This document shows, one piece after another, positions 58,308 through 64,000 of a stretch of 64,000 bases of DNA. The notes under the pieces are model-generated. The model ran no database searches. It had not been told where the DNA came from and worked only from the letters and a program-made list of their open reading frames with translations. Made by a program: the position numbers and the translations under genes. The stretch lies in the NCBI GenBank assembly GCA_002434305.1, contig DJJU01000012.1, positions 234,420 to 298,419 on the forward strand. Reading direction: 5' to 3'. How positions within the stretch are numbered: position 1 is the first letter of the stretch; each line of letters opens with the position of its first letter. This DNA comes from Alicycliphilus sp. UBA6560. GTDB lineage: Bacteria; Pseudomonadota; Gammaproteobacteria; Burkholderiales; Burkholderiaceae_C.

Positions 58308-59981
58308 ATGAAGCATTTGCTGAATCTGCTGGCGGCCGTGGCCCTGCTGGTGTGGGGCACGCATCTCGTGCGCACGGGCGTGCTGCGCGTGTTCGGCGCC
58401 AATCTGCGCACGCTGCTGGCGCGTAGCCTGGGCAACCGGTTCACCGCCGCGCTGTCGGGCATCGGGGTGACGGCGCTGGTGCAGTCCAGCACGGCCACCT
58501 CGCTCATGACCGCCTCCTTCGTGGGCCAGGGACTGATCACCTTGCCCGCGGCACTGGCCGTCATGCGCGGTGCGGACATCGGCACGGCGCTGATGGCGCT
58601 GCTGTTCGCGCAGGACCTGTCGTGGCTGTCGCCGGTGTTCATCTTCGTGGGCGTGGTGCTGTTCATCACCCGCCAGGCCAGTACCGCCGGACGCGTGGGC
58701 CGCGTGTTCATCGGCCTGGGCCTGATGCTGCTGGCGCTGGAGCGCGTGGTGCAGGCCACCGAGCCCATGATGGCCTCGCCCGTCACGCAGATGCTGCTGG
58801 CCAGCCTGGCCAGCGACCTGTGGATGGAGATCATGGTGGGCGCGGTGCTGGCCATCGTGTCCTATTCCAGCCTGGCCGTGGTGCTGCTGATCGCCGCCAT
58901 GGCGGACACGCACGTCGTGCCCTTGGGAATGGCCCTGGGCATGGTGCTGGGCGCCAACCTGGGCAACGGCCTGGCGGCGGTGCTGACCATGGCCCGCTCC
59001 AGCGTGGAGGTGCGCCAGGTGACCATCGGCAACATGGTCTTCAAGATCATGGGCGTGGTGCTGATGGCGCCCTTCATCGGCGTGTGGATCGCCTACGTCG
59101 AGCCCATGCTGCCCGGCACAGCGCACAGCGTGGTGTTGTTCCACCTGGCCTACAACGTGATCATCAGCGTGGGCTTCATCGGCTTCACGCAGTGGGTGGC
59201 CAAATGGGTGGCGCGCCTTCTGCCCAAGCCGGCGAGCGCCCAGAGCGGGCGCCCGCACCACCTAGACGCCTCGGCCCTGGCCACGCCTTCGCTGGCCATC
59301 TCGTTTGCCGTGCGCGAGGCGCTGTACCAGGCCGACGTGGTGGAGACCATGCTGCTGGGCGTGATGGACGTGATCCGCAAGAACGACGAAGACCTGTCGC
59401 AGCGCCTGCGCCGCATGGACGACGAGGTCGACCAGCTCTACTCCTCCATCAAGTACTACCTGACGAAGATCTCGCGCGACGACCTGGGCGAGGAAGAGAG
59501 CCGGCGCTGGGCCGACATCGTCAGCTTCACCATCAACATGGAGCAGATAGGCGACATCGTCGAGCGCATCCTGCAGGACATCGAGGAAAAGAAGATCAAG
59601 AAGGGCCGCGAGTTCTCCGAGGCCGGCATGGCCGAGATCACCGAGCTGCACCAGCGCCTAGTGAGCAACCTGCGCCTGGGCATGAGCGTGTTCCTCAACG
59701 GCAACGTGCGCGATGCCCAGCGCCTGCTGGAGGAGAAGGTGCACTTTCGCAACCTGGAGCGCGCCTACGCCACCAGCCACCTGCTGCGCCTGTCCGACCG
59801 CACCGTCAACAGCATGGAGACCAGCTCGCTGCACATCGACCTGATCAGTGACATGAAGCGCATCAACTCGCACATCAGCTCCATCGCCTACCCCATCCTG
59901 GAGTCGGCCGGCGTGCTGGCACCCAGCCGCCTCAAGCCGGGCGTGCGGCCCATGGCCGAGCCCCAGGGCGATCACCCTTAG
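58308..59981 (+). CDS. Na/Pi cotransporter family protein with PhoU-like C-terminus
   Basis: 557 residues. Two inverted membrane halves, each with the QSSTA-type signature: GVTALVQSSTATSLMTASFV and AIVSYSSLAVVLLIAAMADT; VLGANLGNGLAAVL. The C-terminal third is soluble and helical like PhoU (DEDLSQRLRRMDDEVDQLYS, ITELHQRLVSNLRLGMSVFL). NptA-type phosphate transporters share this layout. ATG at 58308 (MKHLLNLLAAVALL) is preferred; the frame is open further upstream but that part lacks homology. The second phosphate carrier in this window after pit. Confidence 0.9.
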   Translation: MKHLLNLLAAVALLVWGTHLVRTGVLRVFGANLRTLLARSLGNRFTAALSGIGVTALVQSSTATSLMTASFVGQGLITLPAALAVMRGADIGTALMALLFAQDLSWLSPVFIFVGVVLFITRQASTAGRVGRVFIGLGLMLLALERVVQATEPMMASPVTQMLLASLASDLWMEIMVGAVLAIVSYSSLAVVLLIAAMADTHVVPLGMALGMVLGANLGNGLAAVLTMARSSVEVRQVTIGNMVFKIMGVVLMAPFIGVWIAYVEPMLPGTAHSVVLFHLAYNVIISVGFIGFTQWVAKWVARLLPKPASAQSGRPHHLDASALATPSLAISFAVREALYQADVVETMLLGVMDVIRKNDEDLSQRLRRMDDEVDQLYSSIKYYLTKISRDDLGEEESRRWADIVSFTINMEQIGDIVERILQDIEEKKIKKGREFSEAGMAEITELHQRLVSNLRLGMSVFLNGNVRDAQRLLEEKVHFRNLERAYATSHLLRLSDRTVNSMETSSLHIDLISDMKRINSHISSIAYPILESAGVLAPSRLKPGVRPMAEPQGDHP

Positions 59982-59999
59982 CCGTTGAAAGCGGCCGGG

Positions 60000-60971
60000 T
60001 CACCCGGTTGCCTTGCGCGCATAGCGTTGGGCCAGAACCGCGCAGACCATCAGCTGCAGCTGATGGAACACCATCAGCGGCAGCACGATGGCGCCGGCGG
60101 CCTGCGAGTCGAACAGCACCTTGGCCATGGGCACGCCGCTGACCAGGCTCTTTTTCGATCCGCAAAAGACGATGGTGATCTCGTCCTCGCGCGAAAAGCC
60201 CAGGCGGCGCGACAGCCAGGTGGTGAAAGTAAGCACCAGGCCCAGGATCACCGCGCACACCGCCAGCAGGCCGGCCAGCGCCGGCAGCGGCAGCTGGCGC
60301 CACAGCCCGCCCACCACGGCGGCGCTGAAGGCGGTGTAGACCACCAGCAGCACCGAGCCCTGGTCCACATACTTCAGCCCCGCCGCGTGGCGCGACATGA
60401 AGCCGCCAATCCACGGCCTGGCCAAGTGCCCGGCCACGAAGGGCAGCATCAGCTGCACCAGGATGCGCAGTATCCCGCCCAGCACATCCTGCTGGGCGCC
60501 CGCGGCCTGGGGCAGCACCACGCCGACCAGCACCGGCGTGATGAAGATGCCCAGGAGCGTCGAGGCCGAGGCGCTGCACACGGCCGCGGCCATGTTGCCG
60601 CCCGCCACGGCCGTGAAGGCGATCGCCGACTGCACCGTGGCCGGCAGCACGCACAGAAACAGCACGCCCACGTACAGCTCGGGCGTGACCAGCGGTGCCA
60701 GCACCGGCCGCAGCGCCAGCCCCAGCAGCGGAAACAGCGCGAACGTGCTGCCCACCACCACCAGGTGCAGCCGCCAGTGGCCGATGCCGGCCAGCACCGC
60801 CTGGCGCGACAGCTTGGCGCCGTGCATGAAGAACAGCAGCGCCACGACGAAGGTGGTGGCCCGCTCCAGAAAGGCGCCCACTGGCCCCGAGGCCGGCAAC
60901 ACGCTGGCCAGGGCCACGGTGGCCGCCAGGGCCAGGGTGAAGGAGTCGGGGCGCAAGCGGAAGGAGGCCAT
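60000..60971 (-). CDS. Bile acid:sodium symporter family protein (SBF-like, YfeH type)
   Basis: 323 residues with about ten hydrophobic helices. It has LLFFMHGAKLSRQAVLAGIG, FLCVLPATVQSAIAFTAVAG and VFCGSKKSLVSGVPMAKVLF, matching the SBF-like (PF13593-type) group of bile-acid/sodium symporter relatives. The substrate is unknown; members move organic anions. Converges on the Na/Pi cotransporter with an 18-nt gap. Confidence 0.88.
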   Translation of the reverse strand: MASFRLRPDSFTLALAATVALASVLPASGPVGAFLERATTFVVALLFFMHGAKLSRQAVLAGIGHWRLHLVVVGSTFALFPLLGLALRPVLAPLVTPELYVGVLFLCVLPATVQSAIAFTAVAGGNMAAAVCSASASTLLGIFITPVLVGVVLPQAAGAQQDVLGGILRILVQLMLPFVAGHLARPWIGGFMSRHAAGLKYVDQGSVLLVVYTAFSAAVVGGLWRQLPLPALAGLLAVCAVILGLVLTFTTWLSRRLGFSREDEITIVFCGSKKSLVSGVPMAKVLFDSQAAGAIVLPLMVFHQLQLMVCAVLAQRYARKATG

Positions 60972-60983
60972 GGAGAAATTTTA

Positions 60984-61040
60984 GCCAAAAAGGCCTTCAG
61001 CCCTTGCTGGACAAGCGCCGGCAGCTATGAATAGTGAAGC
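60984..61040 (-). repeat. Dispersed repeat, copy 16
   Basis: AAAAAGGCCTTCAGCCCTTG followed by CTGGACAAGCGCCGGCAGCT and ATGAATAG, between the SBF-like gene and the NUDIX gene. Confidence 0.85.
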
Positions 61041-61046
61041 AACCGA

Positions 61047-61880
61047 CTACCAGCCGTAGTAGGCGGACAGCACCAGCGCCGCCTCGGGCGTGAAGGCGCC
61101 GGCGGCCAATCGGGCCTGCACTTGGTCATGCGGCAGACACTCGAAGCACTCCACCTCGCCGTCCTGCCCCTCGGGCAGCAGCGGCGCCGGCAGCACGGCC
61201 TGGTACCAGGCGATGCGCTCGACCATCCAGCCGCAGCCGGGGCCACCCTCGTCGCAGGGGCGGGTCATGTCCAGCGTGCCGCCCGGGCGCAGGGCCTGCA
61301 GCTGGTGCAGGTGCAGGCCGGCCTCCTCCCAGCTCTCGCGCGCCAGCGCCGTTTCCAGCGTGTCGGCGGCGCTGACCAGGCCGCCCATCAGCGTGTCCCA
61401 GGCGCCGGGGTGGGTGGGTTTGGACAGCGAGCGCTGCTGCACCCACAGCCGCTGCCCGTCCGCCGTGCAGCCCACCAGGTGCACGGCCTGCGTGGCCAGG
61501 CCCAGCACGCGCACGGCGCCGCGCTCCACCGTGGCCAGGCGATCGCCGGCGGGGTTGCACACCGCCACCTGTTCGTCGCGCCACGGGCCGCAGCGGCCGG
61601 CGGCGCGCAGCGCCAGGGCGACGGCCTGCAGGGCGGCGCTGGCGTCATCGGGGCCGCCGGCCTGCAGCTGCCAGGCGGGGGTGTCGGCATACTCTGTTTT
61701 TGATAGCTGCCAGCGCTTGTCCAGCAATTGCCGGAGGCCGATTTCATCAAAAATCTGCGCCTCCACCGAACCGATGGCCTGGCCTGCCAGCAGCAGCGCC
61801 GAGCGCGGCCGCGGGCTGGCGCGCCCGGCCAGAGCGCGCGCCGCGCCCACCCAGGCGGGAGCGGCGCCGCCACTGCTCAC
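61047..61880 (-). CDS. NUDIX hydrolase with N-terminal DUF4743
   Basis: 277 residues. The NUDIX box is around GGLVSAADTLETALARESW followed by EEAGL; the region WVQQRSLSKPTHPGAWDTLM and the N-terminal DUF4743-like domain match thiamine-diphosphate/ADP-ribose-type NUDIX proteins (Tnr3-like). GTG start at 61880 overlaps the stop of the quinone oxidoreductase (GTGA). Residues about 43-62 (IFDEIGLRQLLDKRWQLSK) are encoded by an almost intact dispersed repeat, in frame within the N-terminal domain. Confidence 0.85.
   Translation of the reverse strand: MSSGGAAPAWVGAARALAGRASPRPRSALLLAGQAIGSVEAQIFDEIGLRQLLDKRWQLSKTEYADTPAWQLQAGGPDDASAALQAVALALRAAGRCGPWRDEQVAVCNPAGDRLATVERGAVRVLGLATQAVHLVGCTADGQRLWVQQRSLSKPTHPGAWDTLMGGLVSAADTLETALARESWEEAGLHLHQLQALRPGGTLDMTRPCDEGGPGCGWMVERIAWYQAVLPAPLLPEGQDGEVECFECLPHDQVQARLAAGAFTPEAALVLSAYYGW
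61695..61754 (+). repeat. Dispersed repeat inside the NUDIX gene, copy 17
   Basis: TTTTTGATAGCTGCCAGCGC followed by TTGTCCAGCAATTGCCGGAG and GCCGATTTCATCAAAAA: a well-preserved copy on the strand opposite to the gene, in frame. Confidence 0.85.
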
Positions 61881-62872
61881 GGCAGGGTCAGGATGGTGGA
61901 GCCGGTGGTCTTGCGCGCCTCCAGGTCGCGGTGCGCCTGCTGTACGTCGGCCAGCGCGTAGCGCTGCGCGATGTGGATCTTGACCTGCCCGCTGGCGACG
62001 ACGTCGAACAGGTCGTCGGCCATGGCCTGCGTGGCCTCGCGCGAGCTGATGTGTGTGAACAGCGTCTGGCGCGTGACGTACAGCGAGCCCTTGGCGCCCA
62101 GCATGCCCGGCGCGAACGGCGGCACCGGGCCCGAGGCGTTGCCGAAGCTGGCCATCAGACCGAAGGGACGCAGGCAGTCCAGCGACTTGTCCCAGGTGTC
62201 CTTGCCCACGGAGTCGTAGACCACCTTCACCCCCTTGCCGTCCGTGATGTCCTTGACGCGGGCGGCGAAGTCCTCGGTGCGGTAATTGATGGCATGGGCC
62301 GCGCCGTTGTCCAGCGCCAGCTGGCACTTGTCGTCGGTGCCGGCGGTGGCGATCAGCTGCAGGCCCAGGGCGCGCGCCCACTGGCAGGCGATCAGGCCCA
62401 CGCCCCCGGCCGCGGCGTGGAACAGCACGTGGTCGCCCGCCTGCAGGCCCTGAACGGGCAGGGTTTTCTTCAGCAGATACTGCGCCGTCAGGCCCTTGAG
62501 CATCATGGCCGCGCCGGTCTCGAAGCTGATGGCGTCGGGCAGCTGGCACACGTTCATGGCCGGCATGACGCGCGCCTGGCTGTAGCTGCCCGGCGGGTTG
62601 GCGGCGTAGGCCGCGCGGTCGCCCACGGCCAGGTGCGTCACTCCCTCGCCCACGGCCTCGATCACGCCGGCGCCTTCCATGCCGATGGTGGCGGGCATGT
62701 GCAGCGGGTACAGCCCCGTGCGGTGATACACGTCGATGAAATTCAGCCCGATGGCGTGGTGGCGGATGCGCACCTGGCCGGGGCCGGGCTCGCCCACCTG
62801 CACGTCGACGAGCTGCAGTTCCTCGGGGCCGCCGTGCTGGCGGATCTGTACGGCTTGTACGGTGCGGGTCAT
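61877..62872 (-). CDS. NAD(P)H:quinone oxidoreductase, zinc-independent MDR family
   Basis: 331 residues. MDR fold with IRHHAIGLNFIDVYHRTGLY, the NADPH-binding VLFHAAAGGVGLIACQWARA, and YDSVGKDTWDKSL, GSLYVTRQTLFTH, all typical of E. coli QorA. It reduces quinones or other electrophiles by one or two electrons. No zinc-ligand Cys are present. Coupled to the NUDIX gene by a 4-nt overlap (GTGA). Confidence 0.94.
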   Translation of the reverse strand: MTRTVQAVQIRQHGGPEELQLVDVQVGEPGPGQVRIRHHAIGLNFIDVYHRTGLYPLHMPATIGMEGAGVIEAVGEGVTHLAVGDRAAYAANPPGSYSQARVMPAMNVCQLPDAISFETGAAMMLKGLTAQYLLKKTLPVQGLQAGDHVLFHAAAGGVGLIACQWARALGLQLIATAGTDDKCQLALDNGAAHAINYRTEDFAARVKDITDGKGVKVVYDSVGKDTWDKSLDCLRPFGLMASFGNASGPVPPFAPGMLGAKGSLYVTRQTLFTHISSREATQAMADDLFDVVASGQVKIHIAQRYALADVQQAHRDLEARKTTGSTILTLP

Positions 62873-62980
62873 GGCTGGGGTCTCCTTGCGTAGCGGTGTT
62901 CGGGGTAGCCCGGCATCGTGCCATGTTTATCCCACCGCTGCCGGCGTACCGGCAGGCGCGGGGGTACAGTGCCGGCCCTG

Positions 62981-63904
62981 ATGAGCACCACACCCGACCG
63001 CCCCGTCCCGGGCCTTGCCCTGTCCACCGCCCTGCTGCTGACCACCGCACCCCTGATGTGGGCCGGCAACGCCGTGGTCGGGCGCCTGGTCCACACCCTG
63101 GTGGCGCCGGTGGCGCTGAACTTTCTGCGCTGGCTGCTGGCCTTTGCCCTGCTGGCGCCGCTGGCCTGGCGCGTGCTGCGCCCCGGCAGCAGCCTGTGGC
63201 CGCACTGGCGCCGCTACGCGCTGCTGGGCCTGCTGGGCATCGGCAGCTACAACGCGCTGCAGTACATGGCGCTGCAGACCTCCACGCCGCTGAACGTGAC
63301 GCTGGTGGGCGCCGGCGTGCCGATCTGGATGCTGGCCATCGGCGCGCTGTTCTTCGGTGCTCCCGTGTCGCGCCGGCAGGCGGTGGGGGCGCTGGCGTCG
63401 GTGGCCGGGGTGCTGATGGTGCTGTCGCGCGGCAGCTGGCAGGAGCTGCTGGCGCTGCGCCTGGTGCCGGGCGATTTGTACATGCTGGCGGCCACGCTGG
63501 CCTGGGCGCTGTATAGCTGGCTGCTGGTGCGCACCGACCGCCCTGCCGATATACGCGCCGACTGGGCCGGCTTTCTGCTGGCGCAGATGCTGTTCGGGCT
63601 GATGTGGTCCGGCGCCTTCGCGGGCGTGGAATGGTCGCTGGGCGTGCGCCGCTTCGAGTGGGGCTGGACGCTGGCGGCGGCGCTGGCCTTCATCGCCATC
63701 GGGCCGGCGATCGTGGCGTATCGCTGCTGGGGGCTGGGGGTGCAGCGGGCGGGGCCGGTGATGGGAGGGTTCTTCATCAATCTGACGCCGTTGTTTGCGG
63801 CGGTGCTGTCGGCGGCTTTCCTGGGGGAGGTGCCGAGGCTGTATCACGCAGGGGCGTTTGTGTTGATCGTGGGGGGGATTGTGGTTTCTTCGCGGCGTTC
63901 TTGA
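62981..63904 (+). CDS. EamA/DMT superfamily transporter
   Basis: 307 residues with ten hydrophobic helices in two EamA halves: WAGNAVVGRLVHTLVAPVAL, LQYMALQTSTPLNVTLVGAG and YRCWGLGVQRAGPVMGGFFI, LYHAGAFVLIVGGIVV. Drug/metabolite exporter-like; substrate unknown. I use the ATG at 62981 (MSTTPDRP); a longer in-frame start at 62918 is less likely. Divergent from the quinone oxidoreductase. A dispersed repeat follows the stop. Confidence 0.92.
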   Translation: MSTTPDRPVPGLALSTALLLTTAPLMWAGNAVVGRLVHTLVAPVALNFLRWLLAFALLAPLAWRVLRPGSSLWPHWRRYALLGLLGIGSYNALQYMALQTSTPLNVTLVGAGVPIWMLAIGALFFGAPVSRRQAVGALASVAGVLMVLSRGSWQELLALRLVPGDLYMLAATLAWALYSWLLVRTDRPADIRADWAGFLLAQMLFGLMWSGAFAGVEWSLGVRRFEWGWTLAAALAFIAIGPAIVAYRCWGLGVQRAGPVMGGFFINLTPLFAAVLSAAFLGEVPRLYHAGAFVLIVGGIVVSSRRS

Positions 63905-63910
63905 AGGGGT

Positions 63911-63973
63911 TTGCTGCTATTTTTGTAGCTGCTTGCGCTGATTGGGCAAGGGCTGGACGCTGTTTTGGCTTTG
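63911..63973 (+). repeat. Dispersed repeat, copy 18
   Basis: TTGCTGCTATTTTTGTAGCT followed by GCTTGCGCTGATTGGGCAAG and GGCTGGACGC. It begins 6 nt after the EamA stop; nothing else is recognisable in the last 96 nt. Confidence 0.75.
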
Positions 63974-64000
63974 GGTTTGTTTTGATGTGGCTGGCCGGGA

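Noticed and set aside
61877..63050. N-terminal extension of the NUDIX frame across the quinone oxidoreductase gene
   Set aside because: The extension is an out-of-frame shadow of the oxidoreductase on the same strand; the GTG at 61880, overlapping its stop, is the likely start.
1..64000. CRISPR arrays, tRNA/rRNA genes, insertion sequences, prophage
   Set aside because: No regularly spaced direct repeats, no tRNA-like cloverleaf with a T-loop consensus, and no transposase or phage genes were recognised by eye. The dispersed repeats are single, irregularly spaced copies.

Overview
The window is very GC-rich chromosomal DNA from a betaproteobacterium, most probably a member of the Comamonadaceae (Acidovorax/Alicycliphilus/Melaminivora-like). 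The grounds are the gene families present, the gene order, and two families of short dispersed repeats that I associate with this family of bacteria. The genus cannot be fixed from sequence alone. Almost all of the window is coding. I see no rRNA or tRNA genes, CRISPR arrays, insertion sequences or prophage genes.

Layout. 1-129: first 43 codons of a LivK-type binding protein on the minus strand. 0.2-3.5 kb: orn, a Ste24-like M48 protease, phhB and rsgA. 3.5-7.6 kb, minus strand: a CobD/CbiB-family membrane protein, a NUDIX hydrolase, and the classical rpsP-rimM-trmD-rplS operon. 7.8-11.2 kb: an acetyltransferase, a TM2 protein, a Pit phosphate transporter with its DUF47 partner, and a DUF486 protein. 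11.3-14.9 kb: livHMGF branched-chain amino-acid ABC transporter. 15.3-22.4 kb: rarA, small enzymes, lolA, ftsK and trxB.

22.4-36.4 kb is the most interesting part. A cobalamin riboswitch precedes one long plus-strand unit: a TonB-dependent receptor, a FecCD/BtuCD-type ABC transporter (ATPase, binding protein, permease), a CbiX-like protein fused to a thioredoxin-like ferredoxin domain, cobW, cobN, and a chlI/chlD pair. A second BtuF-like binding protein converges on it. This looks like a B12-repressed system for taking up corrinoid (or cobalt) and inserting cobalt. The chlI/chlD junction carries the full signature of a programmed -1 frameshift: an A7 slippery run, a 5-nt spacer and an 18-bp stem-loop. 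The VWA (ChlD) part has no ordinary start codon. One gene could therefore make both the small and the medium chelatase subunit.

36.5-43.1 kb: rpmB-rpmG, rsmB, an unknown membrane protein, purN, a YceH-family protein and two acyl-CoA dehydrogenase subunits. 43.2-49.6 kb: a DUF3617 protein, a 911-residue IPTL-CTERM surface protein, and a divergent response regulator/7TM histidine kinase pair. 49.7-56.4 kb: a TPR-methyltransferase, an HNH nuclease, and ribF-ileS-lspA. 56.4-64 kb: a chemoreceptor with a perfect FNR/Anr box upstream, a Na/Pi cotransporter, a bile-acid-symporter-like protein, a NUDIX/quinone-oxidoreductase pair and an EamA transporter.

About 19 copies or remnants of a roughly 60-bp repeat (core GATAGCTGC...GCGCTTGTCCAGCAAG or its complement) are scattered through the window. 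Several lie in frame inside conserved genes (rarA, cobN, rsmB, ileS, an acyl-CoA dehydrogenase, a NUDIX gene). Others supply stop or start codons. A second palindromic repeat sits just after the stop codons of both pit and ftsK.
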